A stretch of 64,000 nucleotides of DNA from Anadara kagoshimensis (taxonomy: Eukaryota; Mollusca; Bivalvia; Arcoida; Arcidae). Location of the stretch: the NCBI GenBank assembly GCA_021292105.1, contig CM037865.1:73424128-73488127 (forward strand). The letters are read 5' to 3'. Shown in pieces: positions 1 to 15,339 of the stretch. Each line of letters opens with the position of its first letter. The first letter of the stretch is position 1. The notes under the pieces are model-generated. The model saw only the letters and a program-made list of their open reading frames with translations, was not told the origin of the DNA and ran no database searches. The position numbers and the translations under genes are program-made.

Positions 1-3000
1 TGTATGTGTTTATTATCTGGCGCCATAGAAAGTATGTATGTGTTATTATCTGGCCCGTAGAAAGGATGTATGTGTTTATGATCTAGCTCCGTAGAAAGGA
101 TGTATGTGTTTATGATCTGGCGCCATAGAAAGGATGTATGTGTTTATGATCTGGCCCGTAGAAAGGATGTATGTGTTTATGATCTAGCCCCGTAGAAAGG
201 ATGTATGTGTTTTATGATCTGGCGCCATAGAAAGTATGAATGTGTTTATTATCTGGCCCCGTAGAAAGGATGTATGTGTTTATGATCTAGCCCCGTAGAA
301 AGGATGTATGTTTATGATCTGGCGCCATAGAATGGATGTATGTGTTTATCTTGGCGTCATAGAAAGGATGTATGTGTTTATGATCTAGCCCCATAGAAAG
401 GATGTATGTGTTTATTATCTGGCCCGTAGAATGGGTGTATGTGTTTATGATCTAGCCCATAGAAAGGATCTATTGTTTATTATCTGCCCCTTAGAAATGG
501 ATGTATGTGTTTATGATCTAGCCCCGTAGAATGGATGTATGTGTTTATGATCTAGCCCGTAGAATGGATGTATGTGTTTATGATCTAGCCCCGTAGAATT
601 GAATGTATGTTTATTATCTGGCCCCGTAGAATGATGTATGTGTTTATATCTGGCCCGTAGAATGGATGTATGTGTTTATGATCTAGCCCCGTAGAAGGGA
701 TGTATGTGTTAATGATCTAGCCCCGTAGAAGGATGTATATGTTTATGATCTAGCCCGTAGAATGGATGTATGTGTTTATGATCTAGCCCCGTAGAATTGA
801 TGTATGTGTTTATTATCTGGCCCGTAGAATGGATGTATGTGTTTATGATCTAGCCCCGTAGAAAGGATGTATGTGTTTATGATCTAGCCCGTAGAAAGGA
901 TGTATGTGTTTATTATCTGGCGCCATAGAAAGTATGTATGTGTTTATTATCTGGCCCCGTAGAAAGGATGTATGTGTTTATGATGGCCCCGTAGAATGGA
1001 TGTATGTGTTTATGATCTGGCCCCGTAGAATTGATGTATGTGTTTATTATCTGGCCCGTAGAAAGGATGTATGCGTTATGATCTGGCCCCGTAGAATGGA
1101 TGTATGTGTTTATGATCTGGCCCCGTAGAATGGATGTATGTGTTTATGATCTAGCCCGTAGAATGGATGTATGTGTTTATGATCTAGCCCGTAGAATGGA
1201 TGTATGTGTTTATGATCTAGCCCCCGTAGAAAGGATGTATGGTTTATGATCTAGCCCCGTAGAATGGATGTATGTGTTATGATCTAGCCCCGTAGAAAGG
1301 ATGTATGTGTTTATTATCTGGCGCCATAGAAAGTATGTATGTGTTTATTATCTGGCCCCGTAGAAAGGATGTATGTGTTTATGATCTAGCTCCGTAGAAA
1401 GGATGTATGTGTTTATGATCTGGCGCCATAGAAAGGATGTATGTGTTTATGATCTGGCCCCGTAGAAAGGATGTATGTGTTTATGATCTAGCCCGTAGAA
1501 AGGATGTAGTGTTTATGATCTGGCGCCATAGAAAGTATGTATGTGTTATATCTGGCCCCGTAGAAAGGATGTATGTGTTTATGATCTAGCCCGTAGAAAG
1601 GATGTATGTTATGATCTGGCGCCATAGAATGGATGTATGTGTTTATGATCTGGCGTCATAAGAAAGGATGTATGTGTTTATGATCTAGCCCCATAGAAAG
1701 GATGTAGTGTTTATTATCTGGCCCGTAGAATGGGTGTATGTGTTTATGATCTAGCCCATAGAAAGGATGTATGTGTTTATTATCTGGCCCGTAGAATGGA
1801 TGTATGTGTTTATGATCTAGCCCCGTAGAAGGGATGTATGTGTTTATGATCTAGCCCCGTAGAATGGATGTATGTGTTATGATCTAGCCCGTAGAATTGA
1901 TGTATGTGTTTATTATCTGGCCCCGTAGAATTGATGTATGTGTTTATATCTGGCCCGTAGAAGGATGTATGTGTTAGATCTAGCCCCGTAGAAGGGATGT
2001 ATGTGTTAATGATCTAGCCCCGTAGAATGGATGTATATGTTTATGATCTAGCCCCGTAGAATGGATGTATGTGTTTATGATCTAGCCCCGTAGAATTGAT
2101 GTATGTGTTTATTATCTGGCCCCGTAGAATGGATGTATGTGTTTATGATCTAGCCCCGTAGAAAGGATGTATGTGTTTATGATCTAGCCCCGTAGAATGG
2201 ATGTATGTGTTTATGATCTAGCCCCGTAGAATTGATGTATGTGTTTATTATCTGGCCCCGTAGAATGGATGTATGTGTTTATGATCTAGCCCCGTAGAAA
2301 GGATGTATGTGTTTATGATCTGGATCCGTAGAATGGATGTATGTGTTTATGATCTGGCTCCGTAGAATTGATGTATGTTTTATTATCTGGCCCCGTAGAA
2401 TGGATGTATGTGTTTATGATCTAGCCCCGTAGAAAGGATGTATGTTTATGATCTAACCCGTAGAATGGATGTATGTGTTTATGATCTGGCCCCGTAGAAT
2501 GGATGTATGTGTTTATGATCTGGCCCCGTAGAAAGGATGTGTGTTTATGATCTGGCGCCATAGAAAGTATGTATGTGTTTATTATCTGGCGCCATAGAAA
2601 GGATGTATGTGTTTATGATCTGGCTCCGTAGAATGGATGTATGTGTTTATGATCTAGCCCCGTAGAAAGGATGTATGTGTTTATGATCTGGCTCCGTAGA
2701 ATGGATGTATGTGTTTATGATCTGGCGCCATAGAAAGGATGTATGTGTTTATGATCTGGCCCCGTAGAATGGATGTATGTGTTTATGATCTAGCCCGTAG
2801 AATGGGTGTATGTGTTTATGATCTGGCGCCATAGAAAGTATGTATGTGTTTATTATCTGGCGCCATAGAAAGGATGTATGTGTTTATGATCTGGCTCCGT
2901 AGAATGGATGTATGTGTTTATGATCTGGCGCCATAGAAAGGATGTATGTGTTTATGATCTGGCTCCGTAGAATGGATGTATGTGTTTATGATCTGGCGCC

Positions 3001-6000
3001 ATAGAAAGTATGTATGTGTTTATTATCTGGCGCCATAGAAAGTATGTATGTGTTTATTATCTGGCGCCATAGAATGGATGTATGTGTTTATGATCTGGCG
3101 CCATAGAAAGTATGTATGTGTTTATTATCTGGCGCCATAGAAAGGATGTATGGGTTTATGATCTGGCTCCGTAGAATGGATAGTATGTGTTTATGATCTG
3201 GCGCCATAGAAAGGATGTATGTGTTTATGATCTAGCCCGTAGAATGGATGTATGTGTTTATGATTGGCGCCATAGAAAGTATGTATGGTTTATTATCTGG
3301 CCCATAGAAATGATATAAGTGTTTATGATCTGGCCCCGTAAAATGGATGCATGTGTTTATGATCTGGCCCCGTAGAAATGATGTATGTGTTTATGATCTA
3401 TCCCCGTAGAAAGGATATATGTGTTTATGATCTAGCCCCGTAGAATTGATGTATATGTTTATGATCTGGCGCCGCAGAATGGGTGTATGTGTTTATGATC
3501 TGGCGCCGCAGAATGGGTGTATGTGTTTATGATCTGGCCCCGTAGAATGGATGTATGTGTTTATGATCTGGCGCCGCAGAATGGGTGTATGTGTTTATGA
3601 TCTGGCCCCGTAGAATAGATGTATGTGTTTATGATCTGGCCCCGTAGAAAGGATGTATGCGTTTATGATCTGGCTCTGTAGAATGGATGTATGTATTTAT
3701 GATCTGGCCCCGTAGAAATGATAAAGTGTTTATGATCTGGCCCGTAAAAGGATGCATGTGTTTATGATCTGGCCCCGTAGAAATGATGTATGTGTTTATG
3801 ATCTATCCCGTAGAAAGGATGTAAGTGTTTATGATCTAGCCCCGTAGAATTGATGTATGTGTTTATTATCTGGCCCGTAGAATGGTGTATGTGTTTATGA
3901 TCTGGCCCCGTAGAATTGATGTATGTGTTTATTATCTGGCCCTGTAGAAAGGATGTATGTGTTTATGATCTGGCCCCGTAGAATGGATGTATGTGTTTAT
4001 GATCTAGCCCGTAGAAAGGATGTATGTGTTTATGATCTAGCCCCGTAGAATGGATGTATGTGTTTATGATCTGGCCCCGTAGAATGGATGTATGTGTTTA
4101 TGATCTAGCCCCGTTGAATGGGTGTATGTGTTTATGATCTGGCCCGTAGAATGGATGTATGTGTTTATGATCTGGCCCCGTAGAATGGATGTAGGTGTGT
4201 TTATGATCTAGCCCGTAGAATGGATGTATGTGTGTATGATCTAGCCCGTAGAATGGATGTATGTGTTTATGATCTAGCCCCGTAGAAAGGATGTATGTGT
4301 TTATTATCTGGCGCCATAGAAATTATGTATGTGTTTATTATCTGGCCCCGTAGAAAGGATGTATGTGTTTATGATCTAGCCCCGTAGAAAAGATGTATGT
4401 GTTTATGATCTGGCCCCGTAGAAAGGATGTATGTGTTTATGATTTGGCTCCGTAGAAAGGATGTATGTGTTTATGATCTAGCCCCGTAGAATGGATGTAT
4501 GTGTTTATGATCTGGCGCCATAGAAAGTATGTATGTGTTTATGATCTAGCCCCGTAGAATGGATGTATGTGTTTATGATCTGGCGCCATAGAAAGGATGT
4601 ATGTGTTTATGATCTAGCCCCGTAGAATTGATGTATATGTTTATGATCTGGCGCCGCAGAATGGGTGTATGTGTTTATGATCTGGCGCCGCAGAATGGGT
4701 GTATGTTTATGATCTGGCCCCGTAGAATGGATGTATGTGTTTATGATCTGGCGCCGCAGAATGGGTGTATGTGTTTATGATCTGGCCCCGTAGAAAGGAT
4801 GTATGCGTTTATGATCTGGCTCGTAGAATGGATGTATGTATTTATGATCTGGCCCCGTAGAAATGATATAAGTGTTTATGATCTGGCCCCGTAAAATGGA
4901 TGCATGTGTTAAGATCTGGCCCGTAGAAATGATGTATGTGTTTATGATCTATCCCCGTAGAAAGGATGTAAGTGTTTATGATCTAGCCCCATAGAATTGA
5001 TCTATGTGTTTATTATCTGGCCCCGTAGAATGGGTGTATGTGTTTATGATCTGGCCCCGTAGAATTGATGTATGTGTTTATTATCTGGCCCTGTAGAAAG
5101 GATGTATGCGTTTATGATCTGGCCCCGTAGAATGGATGTATGTGTTTATGATCTGGCCCCGTAGAATGGATGTATGTGTTTATGATCTAGCCCCGTAGAA
5201 TGGATGTATGTGTTTATGATCTAGCCCCGTAGAAAGGATGTATGTGTTTATGATCTAGCCCCGTAGAATGGATGTATGTGTTTATGATCTAGCCCCGTAG
5301 AAAGGATGTATGTGATTATTATCTGGCGCCATAGAAAGTATGTATGTGTTTATTATCTGGCCCCGTAGAAAGGATGTATGTGTTTATGATCTAGCTCCGT
5401 AGAAAGGATGTATGTGTTTATGATCTGGCGCCATAGAAAGGATGTATGTGTTTATGATCTGGCCCCGTAGAAAGGATGTATGTGTTTATGATCTAGCCCC
5501 GTAGAAAGGATGTATGTGTTTATGATCTGGCGCCATAGAAAGTATGTATGTGTTTATTATCTGGCCCCGTAGAAAGGATGTATGTGTTTATGATCTAGCC
5601 CCGTAGAAAGGATGTATGTGTTTATGATCTGGCGCCATAGAATGGATGTATGTGTTTATGATCTGGCGTCATAGAAAGGATGTATGTGTTTATGATCTAG
5701 CCCCATAGAAAGGATGTATGTGTTTATTATCTAGCCCCGTAGAATTGATGTATGTGTTTATTATCTGGCCCCGTAGAATTGATGTATGTGTTTATTATCT
5801 GGCCCGTAGAATGGATGTATGTGTTTATGATCTAGCCCCGTAGAAGGGATGTATGTGTTAATGATCTAGCCCCGTAGAATGGATGTATATGTTTATGATC
5901 TAGCCCGTAGAATGGATGTATGTGTTTATGATCTAGCCCCGTAGAATTGATGTATGTTTATTATCTGGCCCCGTAGAATGGATGTATGTGTTTATGATCT

Positions 6001-9000
6001 AGCCCGTAGAAAGGATGTATGTGTTTATGATCTAGCCCCGTAGAATGGATGTATGTGTTATGATCTAGCCCGTAGAATTGATGTATGTGTTTATTATCTG
6101 GCCCCGTAGAATGGATGTATGTGTTTATGATCTAGCCCGTAGAAAGGATGTATGTGTTATGATCTGGATCCGTAGAATGGATGTATGTGTTATGATCTGG
6201 CTCCGTAGAATTGATGTATGTGTTTATTATCTGGCCCCGTAGAATGGATGTATGTGTTTATGATCTAGCCCCGTAGAAAGGATGTATGTGTTTATGATCT
6301 AGCCCCGTAGAATGGATGTATGTGTTTATGATCTGGCCCCGTAGAATGGATGTATGTGTTTATGATCTGGCCCCGTAGAAAGGATGTATGTGTTTATGAT
6401 CTGGCGCCATAGAAAGTATGTATGTGTTTATTATCTGGCGCCATAGAAAGGATGTATGTGTTTATGATCTGGCTCCGTAGAATGGATGTATGTGTTTATG
6501 ATCTAGCCCCGTAGAAAGGATGTATGTGTTTATGATCTGGCTCCGTAGAATGGATGTATGTGTTTATGATCTGGCGCCATAGAAAGTATGTATGTGTTTA
6601 TTATCTGGCCCCGTAGAATGGATGTATGTGTTTATGATCTAGCCCCGTAGAATGGATGTATGTGTTTATGATCTGGCGCCATAGAAAGGATGTATGTGTT
6701 TATGATCTAGCCCCGTAGAATGGATGTATGTGTTTATGATCTGGCGCCATAGAAAGTATGTATGTGTTTATTATCTGGCCCCATAGAAATGATATAAGTG
6801 TTTATGATCTGGCCCCGTAAAATGGATGCATGTGTTTATGATCTGGCCCCGTAGAAATGATGTATGTGTTTATGATCTATCCCCGTAGAAAGGATATATG
6901 TGTTTATGATCTAGCCCCGTAGAATTGATGTATATGTTAATGATCTGGCGCCGCAGAATGGGTGTATGTGTTTATGATCTGGCGCCGCAGAATGGGTGTA
7001 TGTGTTTATGATCTGGCCCCGTAGAATGGATGTATGTGTTTATGATCTGGCGCCGCAGAATGGGTGTATGTGTTTATGATCTGGCCCCGTAGAATAGATG
7101 TATGTGTTTATGATCTGGCCCCGAAGAAAGGATGTATGCGTTTATGATCTGGCTCTGTAGAATGGATGTATGTATTTATGATCTGGCCCCGTAGAAATGA
7201 TATAAGTGTTTATGATCTGGCCCCGTAAAATGGATGCATGTGTTTATGATCTGGCCCCGTAGAAATGATGTATGTGTTTATGATCTATCCCCGTAGAAAG
7301 GATGTAAGTGTTTATGATCTAGCCCCGTAGAATTGATGTATGTGTTTATTATCTGGCCCCGTAGAATGGGTGTATGTGTTTATGATCTGGCCCCGTAGAA
7401 TTGATGTATGTGTTTATTATCTGGCCCTGTAGAAAGGATGTATGTGTTTATGATCTGGCCCCGTAGAATGGATGTATGTGTTTATGATCTAGCCCCGTAG
7501 AAAGGATGTATGTGTTTATGATCTAGCCCCGTAGAATGGATGTATGTGTTTATGATCTGGCCCCGTAGAATGGATGTATGTGTTTATGATCTAGCCCCGT
7601 TGAATGGGTGTATGTGTTTATGATCTGGCCCCGTAGAATGGATGTATGTGTTTATGATCTGGCCCGTAGAATGGATGTATGTGTTTATGATCTACCCCCG
7701 TAGAATGGATGTATGGTTATGATCTAGCCCCGTAGAATGGATGTATGTGTTTATGATCTAGCCCGTAGAAAGGATGTATGTGTTTATTATCTGGCGCCAT
7801 AGAAATTATGTATGTGTTTATTATCTGGCCCCGTAGAAAGGATGTATGTGTTTATGATCTAGCCCCGTAGAAAGGATGTATGTGTTTATGATCTGGCCCC
7901 GTAGAAAGGATGTATGTTTATGATTTGGCTCCGTAGAAAGGATGTATGTGTTTATGATCTAGCCCGTAGAATGGAGTATGTGTTTATGATCTGGCGCCAT
8001 AGAAAGTATGTATGTGTTTATGATCTAGCCCCGTAGAATGGATGTATGTGTTTATGATCTGGCGCCATAGAAAGGATGTATGTGTTTATGATCTAGCCCG
8101 TAGAATGGATGTATGTGTTTATGATCTAGCCCGTAGAATGGATGTATGTGTTTATGATCTAGCCCGTAGAAAGGATGTATGTGTTTATTATCTGGCGCCA
8201 TAGAAAGTATGTATGTGTTTATTATCTGGCCCGTAGAAAGGATGTATGTGTTTATGATCTAGCCCGTAGAAAGGATGTATGTGTTTATGATTTGGCTCCG
8301 TAGAAAGGATGTATGTGTTTATGATCTAGCCCCGTAGAATGGATGTATGTGTTTATGATCTGGCGCCATAGAAAGGATGTATGTGTTTATGATCTAGCCC
8401 CGTAGAATGGATGTATGTGTTTATGATCTAGCCCCGTAGAATGGATGTATGTGTTTATGATCTAGCCCCGTAGAAAGGATGTATGTGTTTATTATCTGGC
8501 GCCATAGAAAGTATGTATGTGTTTATTATCTGGCCCCGTAGAAAGGATGTATGTGTTTATGATATAGCCCCGTAGAAAGGATGTATGTGTTTATGATCTG
8601 GCCCCGTAGAAAAGGATGTATGTGTTCATGATTTGGCTCCGTAGAAAGGATGTATGTTTATGATCTAGCCCCGTAGAATGGATGTATGTGTTTATGATCT
8701 GGCGCCATAGAATGGATGTATGTGTTTATGATCTGGAGCCATAGAAAGGATGTATGTGTTTATGATCTGGCCCCGTAGAAAGGATGTATGTGTTTATGAT
8801 CTAGCCCCGTAGAAAGGATGTATGTGTTTATGATCTGGCGCCATAGAATGGATGTATGTGTTTATGATCTGGCGCCATAGAAAGCATGTATGTGTTTATG
8901 ATCTAGCCCCGTAGAAAGGATGTATGTGTTTATGATCTGGCCCCGTAGAAAGGATGTATGTGTTTATGATCTGGCGCCATAGAATGGATGTATGTGTTTA

Positions 9001-12000
9001 TGATCTGGCGCCATAGAAAGGATGTATGTGTTTATGATCTAGCCCCGTAGAATGGATGTATGTGTTTATGATCTAGCCCCGTAGAATGGATGTATGTTTA
9101 TGATCTAGCCCCGTAGAATGGATGTATGTGTTTATGATCTAGCCCCGTAGAATTGATGTATGTGTTTATTATCTGGCCCCGTAGAATTGATGTATGTGTT
9201 TATTATCTGGCCCCGTAGAATGGATGTATGTGTTTATGATCTAGCCCCGTAGAAGGGATGTATGTGTTAATGATCTAGCCCCGTAGAAAGGATGTATGTG
9301 TTTATGATCTGGCTCCGTAGAATGGATGTATGTGTTTATGATCTGGCTCCGTAGAATTGATGTATGTGTTTATTATCTGGCCCCGTAAAATGGATGTATG
9401 TGTTTATAATCTAGCCCCGTAGAAAGGATGTATGTGTTTATGATCTAGCCCCGTAGAAAGGATGTATGTGTTTATGATCTGGCGCCATAGAAAGTATGTA
9501 TGTGTTTATTATCTGGCGCCATAGAAAGGATGTATGTGTTTATGATCTGGCTCCGTAGAATGGATGTATGTGTTTATGATCTAGCCCCGTAGAAAGGATG
9601 TATGTGTTTATGATCTGGCTCCATAGAATGGATGTATGTGTTTATGATCTGGCGCCATAGAAAGGATGTATGTGTTTATGATCTGGCCCCGTAGAATGGA
9701 TGTATGTGTTTATGATCTAGCCCCGTAGAATGGGTGTATGTTTATGATCTGGCGCCATAGAAAGTATGTATGTGTTTATTATCTGGCGCCATAGAAAGGA
9801 TGTATGTGTTGTTTATGATCTAGCCCCGTAGAATGGATGTATGTGTTTATGATCTAGCCCCGTAGAAAGGATGTATGTGTTTATTATCTGGCGCCATAGA
9901 AAGTATGTATGTGTTTATTATCTGGCCCCGTAGAAAGGATGTATGTGTTTATGATCTAGCCCCGTAGAAAGGATGTATGTGTTTATGATCTGGCCCCGTA
10001 GAAAGGATGTATGTGTTCATGATTTGGCTCCGTAGAAAGGATGTATGTGTTTATGATCTAGCCCCGTAGAATGGATGTATGTGTTTATGATCTGGCGCCA
10101 TAGAATGGATGTATGTGTTTATGATCTGGAGCCATAGAAAGGATGTATGTGTTTATGATCTGGCCCCGTAGAAAGGATGTATGTGTTTATGATCTAGCCC
10201 CGTAGAAAGGATGTATGTGTTTATGATCTGGCGCCATAGAATGGATGTATGTGTTTATGATCTGGCGCCATAGAAAGCATGTATGTGTTTATGATCTAGC
10301 CCCGTAGAAAGGATGTATGTGTTTATGATCTGGCCCCGTAGAAAGGATTATGTGTTATGATCTGGCGCCATAGAATGGATGTATGTGTTTATGATCTGGC
10401 GCCATAGAAAGGATGTATGTGTTTATGATCTAGCCCCGTAGAATGGATGTATGTGTTTATGATCTAGCCCCGTAGAATGGATGTATGTGTTTATGATCTA
10501 GCCCCGTAGAATGGATGTATGTGTTTATGATCTAGCCCCGTAGAATTGATGTATGTGTTTATTATCTGGCCCCGTAGAATTGATGTATGTGTTTATTATC
10601 TGGCCCCGTAGAATGGATGTATGTGTTTATGATCTAGCCCCGTAGAAGGGATGTATGTTAATGATCTAGCCCCGTAGAAAGGATGTATGTGTTTATGATC
10701 TGGCTCCGTAGAATGGATGTATGTGTTTATGATCTGGCTCCGTAGAATTGATGTATGTGTTTATTATCTGGCCCCGTAAAATGGATGTATGTGTTTATGA
10801 TCTAGCCCCGTAGAAAGGATGTATGTGTTTATGATCTAGCCCCGTAGAAAGGATGTATGTGTTTATGATCTGGCGCCATAGAAAGTATGTATGTGTTTAT
10901 TATCTGGCGCCATAGAAAGGATGTATGTGTTTATGATCTGGCTCCGTAGAATGGATGTATGTGTTTATGATCTAGCCCCGTAGAAAGGATGTATGTGTTT
11001 ATGATCTGGCTCCATAGAATGGATGTATGTGTTTATGATCTGGCGCCATAGAAAGGATGTATGTGTTTATGATCTGGCCCCGTAGAATGGATGTATGTGT
11101 TTATGATCTAGCCCCGTAGAATGGATGTATGTGTTTATGATCTGGCTCCGTAGAATGGATGTATGTGTTTATGATCTGGCGCCATAGAAAGTATGTATGT
11201 GTTTATGATCTGGCTCCGTAGAATGGATGTATGTGTTTATGATCTGGCGCCATAGAAAGTATGTATGTGTTTATTATCTGGCGCCATAGAAAGGATGTAT
11301 GTGTTTATGATCTGGCTCCGTAGAATGGATGTATGTGTTTATGATCTGGCGCCATAGAAAGTATGTATGTGTTTATTATCTGGCGCCATAGAAAGGATGT
11401 ATGTGTTTATGATCTGGCTCCGTAGAATGGATGTATGTGTTTATGATCTGGCGCCATAGAAAGGATGTATGTGTTTATGATCTGGCTCCGTAGAATGGAT
11501 GTATGTGTTTATGATCTGGCGCCATAGAAAGTATGTATGTGTTTATTATCTGGCGCCATAGAAAGGATGTATGTGTTTATGATCTGGCTCCGTAGAATGG
11601 ATGTATGTGTTTATGATCTGGCGCCATAGAAAGGATGTATGTGTTTATGATCTGGCTCCGTAGAATGGATGTATGTGTTTATGATCTGGCGCCATAGAAA
11701 GTATGTATGTGTTTATTATCTGGCGCCATAGAAAGGATGTATGTGTTTATGATCTGGCTCCGTAGAATGGATGTATGTGTTTATGATCTAGCCCCGTAGA
11801 ATGGGTGTATGTGTTTATGATCTGGCGCCATAGAAAGTATGTATGTGTTTATTATCTGGCGCCATAGAAAGGATGTATGTGTTTATGATCTGGCTCCGTA
11901 GAATGGATGTATGTGTTTATGATCTGGCGCCATAGAAAGGATGTATGTGTTTATGATCTGGCTCGGTAGAATGGGTGTATGTGTTTATGATCTGGCTCCG

Positions 12001-14950
12001 TAGAATTGATGTATGTGTTTATGATCTGGCCCCGTAGAAAGTATGTATGTGTTTATTATCGGGCTCCGTAGAATGGATGTATGTGTTTATGATCTGGCCC
12101 CATAGAAAGGATGTATGTGTTTATGATCTGGCTCCGTAGAATTGATGTATGTGTTTATGATCTGGCCCCGTAGAAAGGATGTATGTGTTTATGATCTGGC
12201 TCCGTAGAATGGATGTATGTGTTTATGATCTGGCTCCGTAGAATGGATGTATGTGTTTATGATCTAGCCCCGTAGAATTGATGTATGTGTTTATTATCTG
12301 GCCCCGTAGAATTGATGTATGTGTTTATGATCTGGCTCCGTAGAATGGATGTATGTGTTTATGATCTAGCCCCGTAGAAAGGATGTATGTGTTTATGATC
12401 TGGCTCCGTAGAATGGGTGTATGTGTTTATGATCCAAAGGATGTATGTGTTTATGATCTAGCCCCGTAGAAAGATGTATGCGTTTATGATCTGGCCCGTA
12501 GAAAGGATGTATGTGTTTATGATCTAGCCCCGTAGAAAGATGTATGTGTTTATGATCTGGCCCCGTAGAAAGGATGTATGTGTTTATGATCTGGCCCGTA
12601 GAAAGGATGTATGTGTTTATGATCTAGCCCCGTAGAATGGATGTATGTGTTTATGATCTGGCGCCATAGAAAGGATGTATGGTTTATGATCTGGCCCCGT
12701 AGAATGGATGTATGTGTTTATGATCTGGCCCCGTAGAAAGGATGTATGTGTTTATGATCTAGCCCCGTAGAATGGATGTATGTGTTTATGATCTGGCGCC
12801 ATAGAAAGGATGTATGTGTTATGATCTGGCCCCGTAGAATTGATGTATGTGTTTATTATCTGGCCCCGTAGAATTGATGTATGTGTTTATGATCTGGCTC
12901 CGTAGAATGGATGTATGTGTTTATGATCTAGCCCCGTAGAAAGGATGTATGTGTTTATGATCTGGCTCCGTAGAATGGGTGTATGTGTTTATGATCCAAA
13001 GGATGTATGTGTTTATGATCTAGCCCCGTAGAAAGATGTATGCGTTTATGATCTGGCCCCGTAGAAAGGATGTATGTGTTATGATCTAGCCCCGTAGAAA
13101 GATGTATGTGTTTATGATCTGGCCCCGTAGAAAGGATGTATGTGTTTATTATTTAGCCCCGTAGAAAGATGTATGTGTTTATGATCTGGCCCCGTAGAAA
13201 GGATGTATGTGTTTATTATTTAGCCCCGTAGAATGGATGTATGCGTTTATGATCTGGCCCCGTAGAAAGGATGTATGTGTTTATGATCTGGCCCCGTAGA
13301 AAGGATGTATGTGTTTATGATCTAGCCCCGTAGAAAGGATGTATGTGTTTATTATTTAGCCCCGTAGAATGGATGTATGTGTTTATGATCTAGCCCCGTA
13401 GAAAGATGTATGCGTTTATGATCCAAAGGATGTATGTGTTTATGATCTAGCCCCGTAGAATGGATGTATGTGTTTATGATCTAGCCCCGTAGAATGGATG
13501 TATGTGTTTATGATCTAGCCCCGTAGAAAGGATGTATGCGTTTATGATCTGGCCCGTAGAAAGGATGTATGTGTTTATGATCTGGCCCCGTAGAAAGGAT
13601 GTATGTGTTTATGATCTGGCCCCGTAGAAAGGATGTATGTGTTTATTATTTAGCCCCGTAGAAAGGATGTATGTGTTTATGATCTGGCCCCGTAGAATGG
13701 ATGTATGTGTTTATGATCTAGCCCCGTAGAAAGATGTATGCGTTTATGATCTGGCCCCGTAGAAAGGATGTATGTGTTTATGATCTAGCCCCGTAGAAAG
13801 ATGTATGTGTTTATGATCTGGCCCCGTAGAAAGGATGTATGTGTTTATGATCTGGCCCCGTAGAAAGGATGTATGTGTTTATGATCTAGCCCCGTAGAAT
13901 GGATGTATGTGTTTATGATCTGGCGCCATAGAAAGGATGTATGTGTTTATGATCTGGCCCCGTAGAATGGATGTATGTGTTTATGATCTGGCCCCGTAGA
14001 AAGGATGTATGTGTTTATGATCTGGCCCTGTAGAAAGGATGTATGTGTTTATGATCTGGCCCTGTAGAAAGGATGTATGTGTTTATGATCTGGCCCCGTA
14101 GAATGGATGTATGTGTTTATTATTTAGCCCCGTAGAATGGATGTATGTGTTTATGATCTGGCCCTGTAGAAAGGATGTATGTGTTTATGATCTGGCCCCG
14201 TAGAATGGATGTATGTGTTTATGATCTAGCCCCGTAGAATGGATGTATGTGTTTATGATCTAGCCCCGTAGAATGGATGTATGTGTTTATGATCTAGCCC
14301 CGTAGAATGGATGTATGTGTTTATGATCTGGCCCCGTAGAAAGGATGTATGTGTTTATGATCTGGCCCCGTAGAAAGGATGTATGTGTTTATGATCTGGC
14401 CCCGTAGAATGGATGTATGTGTTTATGATCTAGCCCCGTAGAATGGATGTATGTGTTTATGATCTAGCCCCGTAGAATGGATGTATGTGTTTATGATCTA
14501 GCCCCGTAGAAAGGATGTATGTGTTTATGATCTAGCCCCGTAGAATGGATGTATGTGTTTATGATCTAGCCCCGTAGAATGGATGTATGTGTTTATGATC
14601 TGGCCCCGTAGAAAGGATGTATGTGTTTATGATCTAGCCCCGTAGAATGGATGTATGTGTTTATGATCTAGCCCCGTAGAATGGATGTATGTGTTTATGA
14701 TCTAGCCCCGTAGAATGGATGTATGTGTTTATGATCTAGCCCCGTAGAATGGATGTATGTGTTTATGATCTAGCCCCGTAGTAGAATGGATGTATGTGTT
14801 TATGATCTAGCCCCGTAGAATGGATGTATGTGTTTATGATCTAGCCCCGTAGAATGGATGTATGTGTTTATGATCTAGCCCCGTAGAATGGATGTATGTG
14901 TTTATGATCTAGCCCCGTAGAAAGGATGTATGTGTTTATGATCTGGCCCC
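1..14950. repeat. 34-bp minisatellite, about 440 units
   Basis: The whole left end is a tandem array of a 34-bp unit built from GATGTATGTGTTTATGAT, then CTAGCCCC or CTGGCGCC, then GTAGAAAG or GTAGAATG. Variant classes (CTAGCCCCGTAG, CTGGCGCCATAG, CTGGCTCCGTAG, CTGGCGCCGCAG) recur in the same order kilobases apart, for example around 3,300-3,950 and 6,780-7,440, so blocks of units have been duplicated. A shortened unit (GATCCAAAGG) recurs at about 12,434, 12,996 and 13,423. One- to three-base losses (CCC for CCCC, GTTAT for GTTTAT) are common before about 8.3 kb and rarer after. The array is cut by the window start and ends sharply at 14,950. Short open frames inside it are not genes. Confidence 0.98.
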
Positions 14951-15310
14951 TGTTTCACTATCATCCTAACTTAAGATTTCCCTTAACATAAATTTGGCAA
15001 ATTAGAAATTTTAATAATTTCTCCACACACTCCACACACACATATATAGATGGCGATCTATCGATTAATAATCCTACATTTGCAGATTATGTGGATGTCG
15101 TCTATCCTAGTGAGCATGATATTTAAAAATACGACTGATTCTTCAAGAAGTTCTGCTTGAAAGATGTTTGACAAATGTGATGAATTCAATTTTTCAACTT
15201 TCCTTTCTATGCAGCAATTTACCTGCTTCTCCTACTTATGGTGTATTTGTTTCCCAATGAATGCGATATGGTAGAGTTTATTCCCACTATGGGATCTTTA
15301 TGCAACGAAG
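14941..15310 (+). repeat. dispersed block A, right flank of the 34-bp array
   Basis: This flank matches, in inverted orientation and in order, about 32,590-32,960. Shared landmarks are the CTGGCCCC junction, AAGATTTCC, GAGCATGATATTTAA, GACTGATTCTTCAAGAA, CAACTTTCCTTT followed by CTATGCAGCAAT, and a shared ATCTTTATGCAA-like end. The match resumes at 16,203-16,290 and 17,378-17,510. At the inverted copy only one minisatellite-like unit is present. It could be part of a mobile element or part of a duplicated gene region. Confidence 0.75.
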
Positions 15311-15339
15311 CAAACTGCTTACAAATAAAGGCTTATCAA

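Noticed and set aside
904-1128. Open frame in the 34-bp array
   Set aside because: Chance result of unit indels; the repeat peptide has no start or end signal of its own.
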